Shown: positions 35,386 to 44,136, numbered from the stretch's first letter. The stretch: DNA of 64,000 bases from Falsiroseomonas oleicola (GCF_019029495.1 NZ_JAERQM010000005.1:124001-188000); one strand, 5' to 3'. Numbers and translations are program-made. The notes: generated by a model from the sequence alone, not told the origin.

Positions 35386-36425
35386 GCGCCACGGTGGAGG
35401 CACGGGCGGCCTGGGGGCGGCTGGCCGCCCGCCGGGCCTCCCTGCTGGCCGGCGGGGCGGCGGTGCTGGTGCTCTGCTTCCTGCTGGACCTGGCCACGGG
35501 GCCGGCGCTGCTGCCGGTTTCCGCCGTCGCCGCTTCCCTGGTCGGGGCCGGGCAGGACCCGATGGTGGAGGCGATTGTCTGGTCGATCCGCCTGCCGGTG
35601 GCGCTGATGGCGCTGCTGGTGGGGGCGGCGCTCGGCCTGACCGGGGCGGTGATGCAGACCATCCTGAACAACCCGCTGGCGTCGAGCTACACGCTCGGCG
35701 TCTCGGCCGGCGCGGGCTTCGGCGCGGCGCTGGTCATCGTCCTCGGCGCGGCGCTGCCGCTGGCGGAGGCGCAGGCGGTGCCGCTCGCCGCCTTCCTGTT
35801 CGCGGCGCTGGCCTGCGCCGGCGTCTGGCTGCTGGGCGGCCTGCGTGGCGCGACGCCGGAGACGCTGGTGCTGGCCGGCATCGCGCTGATGTTCCTGTTC
35901 CAGGCGCTGCTGGCGCTGCTGCAGTTCATGGCCTCGCCGGAGGCCTTGCAGCAGATCGTCTTCTGGCTGTTCGGCAGCCTGCAGCGCGCCACCTGGCCCA
36001 AGCTCGGCATCGTGGCGACAGTGCTGGCCATCGCCGTGCCGCTGCTGCTGCGCGATGCCTGGCGGCTGACGGCCCTGCGGCTGGGCGATGACCGCGCGGC
36101 CGCGCTGGGCGTGCGCGTGGCGGGTGTGCGGTTTCGCGGCTTCATCTTCGTCTCGGTGGCCACCGGCGTGGCGGTCGCCTTCGTCGGCACCATCGGCTTC
36201 GTCGGCCTGGTGGCGCCGCATGTGGCGCGGATGCTGCTGGGTGAGGATCAGCGCGTGCTGTTGCCGGGCGCGGCCCTGGCGGGTGCGGTGCTGCTCTCGG
36301 CGGCTTCCGTCGCCAGCAAGATCGTCTCGCCCGGCGCGCTGTTTCCGGTCGGCATCGTCACCGCGCTGATCGGCGTGCCCTTCTTCGCCTGGCTGATCCT
36401 GGCGTCGCGGAGGTCGCATTGGTGA
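35373..36425 (+). CDS. FecCD-family ABC transporter permease
   Basis: Ten-helix permease, 350 residues. ATG 35373 lies inside the receptor gene, a 13-base overlap. RLPVALMALLVGAALGLTGA and MQTILNNPLASSYTLGVSAG are the FecCD hallmarks, and GFVGLVAPHVARMLLGEDQR is the cytoplasmic ATPase-contact loop. It works as a homodimer with the ATPase encoded next. Confidence 0.95.
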   Translation: MAGLSATVEARAAWGRLAARRASLLAGGAAVLVLCFLLDLATGPALLPVSAVAASLVGAGQDPMVEAIVWSIRLPVALMALLVGAALGLTGAVMQTILNNPLASSYTLGVSAGAGFGAALVIVLGAALPLAEAQAVPLAAFLFAALACAGVWLLGGLRGATPETLVLAGIALMFLFQALLALLQFMASPEALQQIVFWLFGSLQRATWPKLGIVATVLAIAVPLLLRDAWRLTALRLGDDRAAALGVRVAGVRFRGFIFVSVATGVAVAFVGTIGFVGLVAPHVARMLLGEDQRVLLPGAALAGAVLLSAASVASKIVSPGALFPVGIVTALIGVPFFAWLILASRRSHW

Positions 36426-37171
36426 CCGCGCGGCTTGAGCTCGATGCCGTCTCGGTGCGCTACGGTGCGCATCGCGCAGTGCGGGAGGTGTCGTTCTCGG
36501 CAAGGGGCGGCGAGGTTCTGGCCCTGCTCGGACCGAATGGCTCCGGCAAATCCTCGCTGCTGCGCGCGGCGGCGGGGCTGCTGCGGCATGAGGGGCGCGT
36601 CGCCTGGGACGGCCTGGCGGGCAAGGGCATCGGCTTCCTGCCGCAGGACAATGGCGCGCGCACCGCGCTGACGGTGCTGGAGACGGTGCTGCTCGGCCGG
36701 CTGCGCGCGCTGGGGATGCGGGTGGCGGAGGCGGAGGTGACGCGCGCCATCGCGGCGCTGGACCGGCTGGGCATCGCCGGGCTCGCCCCGCGGCTGCTCG
36801 GCGAATTGTCCGGCGGCCAGCGGCAGATGGTGTTCCTGGCCCAGTTGCTGTGCGCGGAGCCCGCGGCGCTGCTGCTGGATGAGCCGACCAGCGCGCTCGA
36901 CCTGCGCAACCAGTTCGAGCTGCTGGGCCTGTTGCGGCGCCTGGCGCGGGAGCACGGGCTGCTGGTGATCGTCGCCATCCACGACCTGAACGCCGCCGCC
37001 GCCTTCGCCGACCGCCTGGCGGTGCTGCGGGAGGGCCGGCTGGTGGCGACCGGCGCGCCGGACTTCGTGCTGACACCGCGGCTGATGGCGGAGGTCTATG
37101 GGCTGGAGGCGGAGGTCTGTGTCAGCCCCACCGGGCGGCGTGTGATGCTCCCGGTGGCGGCGTTGCGCTAA
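36422..37171 (+). CDS. FepC/BtuD-type ABC transporter ATP-binding protein
   Basis: ATPase of the metal-complex importer, 249 residues. GTG 36422 overlaps the permease stop (GTGA). Walker A GPNGSGKSSLL, signature LSGGQRQMVFLAQLL, Walker B ALLLDEPTSALD and switch His IVAIHDLNAAAA are present. It is the last gene of the operon and overlaps the convergent exporter gene by 4 bases at the 3' ends. Confidence 0.94.
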   Translation: MTARLELDAVSVRYGAHRAVREVSFSARGGEVLALLGPNGSGKSSLLRAAAGLLRHEGRVAWDGLAGKGIGFLPQDNGARTALTVLETVLLGRLRALGMRVAEAEVTRAIAALDRLGIAGLAPRLLGELSGGQRQMVFLAQLLCAEPAALLLDEPTSALDLRNQFELLGLLRRLAREHGLLVIVAIHDLNAAAAFADRLAVLREGRLVATGAPDFVLTPRLMAEVYGLEAEVCVSPTGRRVMLPVAALR

Positions 37172-38076
37172 TCGCCGCGTCGTCGCAGCCGGGCCTGGAT
37201 CGGGTCGGCGAAGGCCACCAGCCCGGCGGCGAGCACCACGACCACGGCGCCCAGCACGCTGGGCAAAGCGGGGATCAGGCCGAAGATGGTCAGGTCGAAG
37301 ACCACCGCCCAGAGCAGGGCGGTGTATTCGAAGGGGGCCAGCAGCGAGATCGGCGCCCGCGCCACGGCCTCCGTCATGCAGATATGGGCCAGCCCGCCGG
37401 CCATCCCGGCACCGACCAGGAAGGTCAGGCTGGCGCCGCCCACATCGGCCCAGCCGAAGGGCAGGGTGGCCAGGCCGCCCAGCGCGCAGATCAGGGAGAA
37501 ATACAGCACGATGGTGCCCGGCAGTTCCGTCGCCGTCAGCCGCTTCACCTCCACCCGCGCCGCCAGCGTCGTGGCTGCCGTGGCAAGGCCGGCGCCGACG
37601 CCGATCAGCGTGGCGGTGTCCCATTCCGGGCCGGTGAAGGCCGGCGCCAGCATCAGCAGCACACCGCCGAAGCCCAGCACCGCCGCGCCGGCCACCAGCC
37701 AGCCCGGCTTTTCCCGCAGGAAGATCACGCCCACCGGCACGGCCATCAGCGGCGCCAGGAAGCTCAGCGCGGTGGCCAGCGCCAGGGGCAGCTTCGACAG
37801 CGACAGGAAGGAGAAGAACATGGCGGCGCAACCGAACAGGCTGCGCCGGAGATGGGCGAGCGGATGCCGCGTGCGCAGGCCGCGCGGAAACTGCCCGCGC
37901 CAGGCCAGGTAGAGCACGACGGGGATCAGCGCCCAGGCGCTGCGATGGAAGACGATCTGCCCGACCGGCGCCTCCGCCGAGGCCAGGCGCACGAACAGCG
38001 ACATCACGGCGAAGAGCAGCGTCGCGGTCAGCCGCAGCGCGATGCCCCAGGCCGGATGTTCCGTTCTACCGCTCAT
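37168..38076 (-). CDS. EamA/DMT family transporter
   Basis: Inner-membrane drug/metabolite transporter of 302 residues with ten helices in two EamA repeats. Recognisable parts are MSLFVRLASAEAPVGQIVFH, LPLALATALSFLAPLMAVPV and LLAPFEYTALLWAVVFDLTI. Such proteins usually export amino acids or metabolites; the substrate cannot be assigned. It stands alone between convergent and same-strand neighbours. Confidence 0.9.
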   Translation of the reverse strand: MSGRTEHPAWGIALRLTATLLFAVMSLFVRLASAEAPVGQIVFHRSAWALIPVVLYLAWRGQFPRGLRTRHPLAHLRRSLFGCAAMFFSFLSLSKLPLALATALSFLAPLMAVPVGVIFLREKPGWLVAGAAVLGFGGVLLMLAPAFTGPEWDTATLIGVGAGLATAATTLAARVEVKRLTATELPGTIVLYFSLICALGGLATLPFGWADVGGASLTFLVGAGMAGGLAHICMTEAVARAPISLLAPFEYTALLWAVVFDLTIFGLIPALPSVLGAVVVVLAAGLVAFADPIQARLRRRGD

Positions 38077-38095
38077 GCCCGCATCCCCGACCGCC

Positions 38096-38157
38096 GGTCG
38101 GTCCTAGCAGAGCAGGGCCGTGGCGGGCAGGGCGGGTCGGTCCTGGCAGAGCAAGGC
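38096..38157. repeat. Two direct copies of a 23-base repeat
   Basis: The 23-base units at 38096-38118 and 38135-38157 agree at 21 positions (unit core GTCCTAGCAGAGCAGGGC against GTCCTGGCAGAGCAAGGC), with a 39-base period. They lie in the non-coding gap 38077-38287 upstream of the EamA gene. No hairpin or known motif was recognised. Confidence 0.6.
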
Positions 38158-38287
38158 GGCAGCAGGTAGGGCCGGTCATGCTGGCGGCCCAACGACACAA
38201 CCTGCGGCCGCCATCGGCAGCCGAGGCCGCGCCCGTCACGCCAGCGGCGTGTCTGCGGCGCGACTGAGGGCACGAAAAGACCAAAAA

Positions 38288-38779
38288 TCAGATGCGCTGG
38301 TGCAGGGCGCAGACCAGGGTGAACAGGCGCCGCGCCGTTTCGAAATCGATCTCCACCTTGCCGGCCAGACGCTGCGTCAGCAGTTCCGCGCCTTCATTGT
38401 GCAATCCGCGGCGGCCCATATCGATGGCCTGGATGCGGGCCTCGGAACCGCCTTCCGTCACCGCCTGCTCATGGCTTTCCACCACCAGGTGGTAGTCCTT
38501 GATGAGGCGCCGAAAGGGGCCGAGGGCCAGGACCAGCGCATGCAGGGGCGCATCCGCCGTGTCGCGGATCTCCAGCATCAGGCGGCCATCGCGCACGGCG
38601 ATCGCCAGGCCGAAGGGACCCTGGCCGAGGCCCGCCGGGCGGAAGCGATTGCCAGCCAGCAGATCCTCCACCGCCTGGCGGCGATCGGCCTCGGCATAGG
38701 GGCTGGGCAGCAGGCCTTGCCCGTCCGGCAACTCGATGCGGATCAGGTCGCGGCCGCCGGCGGGCCGGGTGTCAGGCAT
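38288..38779 (-). CDS. UPF0262 family protein
   Basis: A 163-residue cytoplasmic protein of the UPF0262 family, restricted mainly to alphaproteobacteria, function unknown. ATG 38779 gives the normal N-terminus and overlaps the end of the DUF983 gene by 8 bases. FGLAIAVRDGRLMLEIRDTA and FRRLIKDYHLVVESHEQAV are typical of the family. Pairing with DUF983 suggests a common but unknown role. Confidence 0.88.
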   Translation of the reverse strand: MPDTRPAGGRDLIRIELPDGQGLLPSPYAEADRRQAVEDLLAGNRFRPAGLGQGPFGLAIAVRDGRLMLEIRDTADAPLHALVLALGPFRRLIKDYHLVVESHEQAVTEGGSEARIQAIDMGRRGLHNEGAELLTQRLAGKVEIDFETARRLFTLVCALHQRI

Positions 38780-39215
38780 GGTCGGGGCGGGGCGGGGTGG
38801 CCGGCAGGGCCACCGCCGGCGGCGCCTCGTCGAAGCCGAGCCGCGCCAGCCAGCCGACCGTGGCGCCCTTGATCGGCCGCAGCAGCAGGATGCAGGCGAT
38901 GGTGAAGGCCGGCAGCCAGACCACCATGTGCAGCCACATCGGCGGCATCCAGGCCTTCTCCACCCAGAAGACGGGCGGGAACAGGAAATGGCCGACGATG
39001 AAGATGGTGAAATAGGGCGGCGCGTCATCGGCACGCAGCGTGCCGAGCGGGGCGTGGCAGACCTCGCATTCATCCACCACGCGCAGATAGCCCTTGAAGA
39101 TCCGGCCCTCGCCGCAGCAGGGACAGCGGTTGCGCACGCCACGGCCCAGCGCCGTCCAGAAGGAGGCGGGGGTGGCGGGGGTGGTGGCCGCGCGGGCAGG
39201 TTCCCAGCGGTTCAT
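38772..39215 (-). CDS. DUF983 family membrane protein with zinc-ribbon-like cysteines
   Basis: A 147-residue protein. The N-terminal part has two CxxC pairs, RCPCCGEGRIF and CEVCHAPLG, which can bind a metal, and DDAPPYFTIFIVGHFLFPP begins the first of two membrane helices. AAGGA at 7 bases supports ATG 39215. It overlaps the UPF0262 gene. The function is unknown; some members are annotated near cytochrome oxidase genes. Confidence 0.88.
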   Translation of the reverse strand: MNRWEPARAATTPATPASFWTALGRGVRNRCPCCGEGRIFKGYLRVVDECEVCHAPLGTLRADDAPPYFTIFIVGHFLFPPVFWVEKAWMPPMWLHMVVWLPAFTIACILLLRPIKGATVGWLARLGFDEAPPAVALPATPPRPDHA

Positions 39216-39414
39216 GTGGCGTTCCTTTCGGCCTTGTCGCCCGGGCGGAAAACCCCGCCGGCCGCAGCCATTGTGCGCTGCAATATGGGCCGATGGCGCC
39301 GGCCGATCAAGCATCGCTGCGCCTGGGCGCGGCCGTCGTCGCCGATGCTGACACGGGATGGGATTTCAGGCGAGGCGTGGCATAGTTGCGCCAGGACAGG
39401 GCAGGGGTGCGGGA

Positions 39415-40101
39415 ATGGCAAGGCGGATCCTGGTGATCAACCCCAACAGCAGTGCGAGCTGCACGGCGGGCATCGATGCCGCGCTGGCCGGCTTCCGCGC
39501 GCCCGGACTGCCCGCGATCGAGGTGATGCAGCTGGAAGGCGGGCCGCCCGCCGTGGTCACCTGGCGCGACTGGTTCGGGGTGGCGGAGCCGCTGTGCCGG
39601 CTGGTGGAGCGGGAGGCGGCCGATGCCTATGTCATCGCCTGCGTCTCCGACCCCGGCGTGGATGCGGTGCGGACCGTGACCCGCGCGCCGGTCTTCGGCC
39701 CGCTGCGCAGCGCGGTCGCCGCCGCGCTGGCCCGGGCCGACCGCTTCGGCATCATCGCCTTCGGCGATCCTTCCTTGCCACGCCAGCGGCGTTCGCTCCA
39801 GGCGATGGGGGTGGAAAGCCGGCTGCTCGGCCATATCCCGCTGAACCTGCCGATGGAGGTGCTGACCGACCCCGCCGCGCCGCGCGCCGCGCTGATCGAT
39901 GCCGGTCGCCGGATCGCCGGGATGGGGGCGGAAGCGGTGATCCTCGGCTGCGCCGGCATGGCCTTCCACCGCGATGCGGTGGAGCAGGCCTGCGGCGTCC
40001 CGGTGATCGAGCCCTGCCAGGCCGCGGTGGCGCTGGCCTTGCAGGCGGTCATCGCCGCCCGCTCCGCACAGCCCGGGTTCCAGGCCCAGGCGGCGGAGTA
40101 G
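39415..40101 (+). CDS. Asp/Glu/hydantoin racemase family protein
   Basis: A 228-residue cofactor-independent racemase-fold protein. RILVINPNSSASCTAGIDAA is the family opening. The two candidate catalytic cysteines are in ACVSDPGVDAVR (near residue 80) and LGCAGMAFH (near 182). This pattern fits hydantoin racemases or allantoin racemase-like enzymes better than glutamate racemase. It stands beside genes for N-carbamoyl-amide hydrolases and a cyclic amidohydrolase, which supports a ureide role, but the exact substrate is inferred. Confidence 0.85.
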   Translation: MARRILVINPNSSASCTAGIDAALAGFRAPGLPAIEVMQLEGGPPAVVTWRDWFGVAEPLCRLVEREAADAYVIACVSDPGVDAVRTVTRAPVFGPLRSAVAAALARADRFGIIAFGDPSLPRQRRSLQAMGVESRLLGHIPLNLPMEVLTDPAAPRAALIDAGRRIAGMGAEAVILGCAGMAFHRDAVEQACGVPVIEPCQAAVALALQAVIAARSAQPGFQAQAAE

Positions 40102-40122
40102 GGTGGCGCGGCAGGCGGGCGC

Positions 40123-40881
40123 CTAGCTCAGCTTCGGCCCCGCCGGCTTCCCATCCCAACTCGCCACCATCCAGGTGAAGGCCGTGGTCCAGGCCGGGTC
40201 GGTGTTGGGCGGCAGGCGACCGGCGCGCAGCTCGGCGATGTCCACATCGGCGAGCTGCAGATGCGGCGTCTCGCCGGGCTTGGAGACCAGCCCCTCATCC
40301 GCGCCGATCGCATGCAGCCGTTCCCACATCCGCGCCTGGCCCTCATCCGCGTCCCAGGACCAGCGGCCCTCGAGTGCCAGCACGAAGTCGGCCGCCAGGC
40401 CGTACTGGTGCAGGCTCTCGAAGGCCTGCACCGGCGTCAGGATGCGGCCGGTGCGGCTGCGGCCGGAGGCGTAGAGGTTGTTCTGCCGCCAGGGGCCACG
40501 CATGCCCTCATAGATGCCGAAGGGAATGCCTTCCGCGTTCAGCCGCGCCACGGTGCGCAGGGCACGGTTGCGGAAGGCGGGATGCAGCATCTTCGGGTCG
40601 CGGTTCACCCGCTCCACATTCCGCCAGGGAAAGGTCTCGGTCACATAGGTCGGTGCCTTGGCGCCCGCCACCTGCCGGCGCAGCAGCCCGGCCGGCGCGA
40701 AGCCCTTCTGGCCGGAAGGCGCCTCCACCGGCAGCCAACCCTCCACCATCTCCCCCGCCAAGGCCAGAACCTGGTCGATCGGCAAGGTGCGGATCGGCTT
40801 CTGGTCCGGGCCCGGCCGCTCCCGCAGTTCCGTCGTCGCGACCACGCGGTAGAGGATGGGGTAGGGGGAGGCTTCGGTCAT
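40123..40881 (-). CDS. SH3-like plus M15-type peptidoglycan peptidase
   Basis: A 252-residue protein without obvious signal peptide. The N-terminal part (about 10-65) has an SH3b-like pattern (LRERPGPDQKPIRTLPIDQV, GWLPVEAPSGQKGFAPAGLL). The C-terminal part resembles M15 D-Ala-D-Ala carboxypeptidase or L,D-endopeptidases, with metal motif HQYGLAADF and the later His in ETPHLQLAD. Such enzymes cut peptidoglycan stem peptides and occur in endolysins. No phage genes lie near. The lack of a leader makes the export route unclear. Confidence 0.75.
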   Translation of the reverse strand: MTEASPYPILYRVVATTELRERPGPDQKPIRTLPIDQVLALAGEMVEGWLPVEAPSGQKGFAPAGLLRRQVAGAKAPTYVTETFPWRNVERVNRDPKMLHPAFRNRALRTVARLNAEGIPFGIYEGMRGPWRQNNLYASGRSRTGRILTPVQAFESLHQYGLAADFVLALEGRWSWDADEGQARMWERLHAIGADEGLVSKPGETPHLQLADVDIAELRAGRLPPNTDPAWTTAFTWMVASWDGKPAGPKLS

Positions 40882-40954
40882 GAGAAGGCATACCTCTTGG
40901 GAGGGGAGTAAGGTTACCGTGGCCGGGGCAAAGTCGCCAGACGGGCCACTGGGG

Positions 40955-41920
40955 TCAGCCCTTTGGCGTCCAGGCCGTGGGGGCCTCGCTGCCGGTCTGG
41001 CTGGTGATGCGGCCATAATGCTCGGGCCGGCGGTGCCGGGCGAAGTTGAAGATGGTGTTGCGGCCCAGCTCGCACATGCCCAGGTCGCAATCGGCGACGA
41101 TCACCTCATCCCCCCAGCTTGTCGCCATGGCCATGATCTCCCCCTGCGGATTGACGATGATGGAATGGCCGAACAGCTCATGCCCATCCTCGTCGCCGGC
41201 CTTGGCCACGCCGACGCCGAAGCAGGCATTCTGGTAGCAGCCGGCCTGGATCGACAGGTGGCTGTGGGCGACGCGCAGGTGATGCGCCTCGAAGCCGCGG
41301 TTCTCCATGTTCAGGCTGGGGGTGTTGTAGCCCAGCATGACCAGTTCCACCTGCTGTAGCCCCAGCACGCGCCAGGACTCCGGCCAGCGGCGATCATTGC
41401 AGATCATCATGCCGATATTCACCGGCCCGGCGCTGCCGACCGGGGCGCGGACCACGGGGAAGCCCAGGTCGCCCGGCTCGAAATACCGCTTCTCCAGGTG
41501 CTGCACCTTGCGGATGGGGTCGAACTCCGCATGGCCCGGCAGATGCACCTTGCGGTATTTCAGCACGATCTCGCCGGAGGGATGCACGAAGACCGCGGTG
41601 TTGTAGCGGTGGCCATCGGCGGTCTTTTCCGCATAGCCGAGATGGAAGGCCATGCCGAGCCGTCGCGCGGCGTCGAACAGCGGGGCGGTCTCGTTGGACG
41701 GCAGGGCATGCTCGTACCAATGGTCCGCCTCGGCCAGGTTCTCATGGTACCAGCGCGGGAAGAAGGTGGTCAGCGCCAGCTCGGGATAGACCACCACCTC
41801 CGCGCCGCGGCGATGCGCGGTTTCCATCAGCCGGATCATGCGATCCACGGCGACATCCCGCCCCTCGGCCTTCTGGATGGGTCCCATCTGGGCGGCGGCG
41901 ACGACGAGGCGGCGGGACAT
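40955..41920 (-). CDS. Carbon-nitrogen hydrolase, N-carbamoyl-D-amino-acid hydrolase-like (copy 1)
   Basis: Nitrilase-superfamily amidase of 321 residues. The catalytic triad is visible: Glu in YPELALTTFFPRW, Lys in KYRKVHLPGH, and Cys in MICNDRRWPE. NDRRWPE with the following GYNTPS is typical of N-carbamoyl-D-amino-acid amidohydrolases, which release CO2 and ammonia from N-carbamoyl amino acids. About 3 kb away a second copy (44383-45330) has the same motifs. It diverges from the GGDEF gene across an AT-rich intergenic spot. Confidence 0.9.
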   Translation of the reverse strand: MSRRLVVAAAQMGPIQKAEGRDVAVDRMIRLMETAHRRGAEVVVYPELALTTFFPRWYHENLAEADHWYEHALPSNETAPLFDAARRLGMAFHLGYAEKTADGHRYNTAVFVHPSGEIVLKYRKVHLPGHAEFDPIRKVQHLEKRYFEPGDLGFPVVRAPVGSAGPVNIGMMICNDRRWPESWRVLGLQQVELVMLGYNTPSLNMENRGFEAHHLRVAHSHLSIQAGCYQNACFGVGVAKAGDEDGHELFGHSIIVNPQGEIMAMATSWGDEVIVADCDLGMCELGRNTIFNFARHRRPEHYGRITSQTGSEAPTAWTPKG

Positions 41921-42006
41921 GCGGCGGGTTCTCCGATGCGATCGACGCGCAGATGCCAGAGCAGGCGCGGGCTGGCCAGCCCCCTGCGGTTACGCGCTTC
42001 CCGTGA

Positions 42007-42038
42007 TTGTAAGGTTTGAAAAAGTATCTTTCCTACAA
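42007..42038. promoter_or_regulatory. AT-rich inverted repeat in a divergent promoter region
   Basis: TTGTAAGG (42007-42014) and CCTACAA (42032-42038) form an imperfect inverted repeat around the AT-rich core TTTGAAAAAGTATCTTT. In this GC-rich sequence such a stretch is rare. It lies between the divergent amidase and GGDEF genes, about 22 bases before the GGDEF ATG. A shared promoter or operator is likely; no exact sigma-factor match was found. Confidence 0.4.
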
Positions 42039-42059
42039 ATCCGTACGAGAGGACACGCG

Positions 42060-43664
42060 ATGGTTGTTCTACATGGCTGGGATACAGCCGTGGTCGGGTC
42101 CATCTTGTCGCTTTTCCGTCGCCTACTCCACGTCCCGTCCCAGCTGCGCAACGCGCTGGCGGTCTTCCTGGCCTCGGTGCTGCTGGGCGGTGGCCTGGCG
42201 GCCATCGTGGTGCAGGGGGAGCGTGGCCGATTGCTGGCGGATCACGGCCAGCGCATGGAATCGGCGGCGGCCGCGATGGCTGGGCGGTTGGATGCGGGGT
42301 TGCAGGAATGGGGGCGGGATGTGGCCCTGCTGACCCGCTTCGCCGCCTTCCATGCGGAACCACCGGAACCGGCCGCGGCACGCCGGCTGCTGGATGACCT
42401 GAAGACCCGTTCGCCGGACTTCTCCTGGATCGGCTTCACCGGCCCGGATGGCCGTGTGATCGCCGCGACGGGCGGCCTGCTGGAAGGGATGAATGTCGCC
42501 GCCCGCCCCTGGTTCGCCGGAGGGTTGGAGGGGCTGTATCTCGGCGATGTGCATCCGGCCGTGCTCCTGGCGCGGCTGCTGCCAGCCTCGGAGGGTGGAG
42601 AGGCCGCCTATTTCGTGGACGCGGCCGCGCCGGTGGTCAGCGCGGATGGACGCATCCTCGGCGTCATCGCCGGCCATATGAACTGGCTCTGGGCGGAACG
42701 GGTGCGGGAGGAGATGGCCCGGCTGAGCCCGGACCGGCCGGCCCCCGAATTCCTGGTGCTCGGCGCCGATGACGGCGTGCTGCTGGGGCCCGAGGAGATG
42801 CGCGGCCGGCCGCTGGTGGATGCGGCCCTGGCCGCGGGGCGCGGGCAGCGGTCCGGCTGGGTGGATTCCGGAGATGGGCGCATTACGGGCTTCGCCCGAA
42901 CCCAGGGCAGCAGCGACCATCCCGGGCTTGGCTGGGTGGTGCTGGCGCGGCGCGATGCCGCGGGTGTGCTCGCGCCGCTCTGGTCCCAGGCGGCCTGGAT
43001 GACGTTGGGGGTATTGGCGCTGGCGGCGATGGCGGGCCTCGCGACCTGGGCGGTCGCGGCGGGCTTCGGCCGGGCGTTGCGCAAGTTGGGTGGGGAAGGG
43101 ATCACGGGTGCCGATTTCAATGCTGATCTGGAACGCATGGCCGCGACGTTGCGCCGCTTGCGTGACACCGCCTGGCGGGACCCGCTGACCGGCCTGCTCA
43201 ACCGCGCGGGCTTCGCCGAATGGCGCGCGGCGCATCCGGATGCGGAGCGGGACTGCGCCCTGCTGATGCTGGATCTGGACGGCTTCAAGCCGATCAACGA
43301 CCGGCTGGGCCATGCCGCCGGCGATGCCGTGCTGGCCGCCATCGGCCGCTGGCTGGAGGTCAATCTGCGCCTCGGGGATTGTGCCGTGCGGATGGGCGGC
43401 GACGAGTTCCTGCTCTGCCTGTGCGGCCCCACGACCATGTCGGAGATCGCGGCGGATGAGGTTTCGGCCCGTTTGCAGGCGGCGCTGGCCGAAGGGCTGG
43501 AAACCCCGATGGGGCGGCTGAGCCTGGGTTGCAGCATCGGCGTGGCCATCCTGCCGCGCGACGCCCAGACCATCGATGCCGGCATCGAGCATGCCGACCG
43601 GGCGCTGTATGAAGTGAAGCGCCGGCGCCAGGCCGCGCGCGGTGCCGCGGCGCAGGCGCGGTAG
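42060..43664 (+). CDS. Membrane diguanylate cyclase with periplasmic Cache-type sensor
   Basis: A 534-residue c-di-GMP synthase. A helix at about 26-45 is followed by a periplasmic domain with Cache features (FSWIGFTGPDGRVIAATGGL, ARPWFAGGLEG, DAAAPVVSADGRILGVIAGH) and a second helix near 313-334. The GGDEF domain has DPLTGLLNRAGFAEW, the active-site MGGDEF near 444, and the inhibitory I-site RLGD five residues before it, so product inhibition is expected. ATG 42060 follows GAGAGG. Cache domains often bind amino acids or carboxylates, which would suit the surrounding transport and amide genes. Confidence 0.92.
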   Translation: MVVLHGWDTAVVGSILSLFRRLLHVPSQLRNALAVFLASVLLGGGLAAIVVQGERGRLLADHGQRMESAAAAMAGRLDAGLQEWGRDVALLTRFAAFHAEPPEPAAARRLLDDLKTRSPDFSWIGFTGPDGRVIAATGGLLEGMNVAARPWFAGGLEGLYLGDVHPAVLLARLLPASEGGEAAYFVDAAAPVVSADGRILGVIAGHMNWLWAERVREEMARLSPDRPAPEFLVLGADDGVLLGPEEMRGRPLVDAALAAGRGQRSGWVDSGDGRITGFARTQGSSDHPGLGWVVLARRDAAGVLAPLWSQAAWMTLGVLALAAMAGLATWAVAAGFGRALRKLGGEGITGADFNADLERMAATLRRLRDTAWRDPLTGLLNRAGFAEWRAAHPDAERDCALLMLDLDGFKPINDRLGHAAGDAVLAAIGRWLEVNLRLGDCAVRMGGDEFLLCLCGPTTMSEIAADEVSARLQAALAEGLETPMGRLSLGCSIGVAILPRDAQTIDAGIEHADRALYEVKRRRQAARGAAAQAR

Positions 43665-43671
43665 CGGCGGC

Positions 43672-44136
43672 TCAGCCGGGCGGCGTTGCCGGCTGTGGGG
43701 CCGCAGGGCTGGCCGGCGGGGTGGGCCAGGGCGGCAGTTGCAGGATCATCGGGGCGACGGCCGCGGCGGGTGCGGGCTCGGGCCGCGTGGCGATGCGCTG
43801 GTCCTGGAGATAGGTCAGGATGGCGATAAAGACGCCCACGACCGCGAAGGCGATGGCTGCCCCGGTGCCAAGCGCTGCCCAGACCGTGTTCCGGGTCGCA
43901 ACGGAGCCGAGCACTTCCGTTATGCGGACCAAGCGGTCATCCATGCGGTCGAGAGTGCCCTCCATGCGTGCCATGCGCTGGTCTGCCTGGTCGGCGCGCT
44001 GTTTCAGAAGGGCGAGCTCAGTGTCCATGCCGGGAGGGTGGCCGTCGCCGGAACCGACTGCAAGTCTCTGCCGCGTCTGGTCGTTCGCGGCCTGCGAGGT
44101 CAGCCAATGCGACTTTGCGCTGTCATCGACTGTCAA
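43672..44136 (-). CDS. Hypothetical coiled-coil protein with one membrane helix
   Basis: A 154-residue protein: a helical segment with coiled-coil pattern (ELALLKQRADQADQRMARME, about 40-75), one membrane helix (ALGTGAAIAFAVVGVFIAIL, about 88-110) and a Pro/Ala-rich tail. The layout resembles XhlA-like or DUF-type anchored coiled-coil proteins. No function can be assigned. It overlaps the preceding gene by 14 bases, so it belongs to the same minus-strand operon. Confidence 0.6.
   Translation of the reverse strand: MTVDDSAKSHWLTSQAANDQTRQRLAVGSGDGHPPGMDTELALLKQRADQADQRMARMEGTLDRMDDRLVRITEVLGSVATRNTVWAALGTGAAIAFAVVGVFIAILTYLQDQRIATRPEPAPAAAVAPMILQLPPWPTPPASPAAPQPATPPG

Noticed and set aside
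39390-39405. TGGCATAGTTGC before the racemase gene as a sigma-54 promoter
   Set aside because: The GG to GC distance is 7 bases, not 10.
40123-40881. M15-type peptidase as evidence of a prophage
   Set aside because: No other phage genes, integrase or attachment sites are present nearby.
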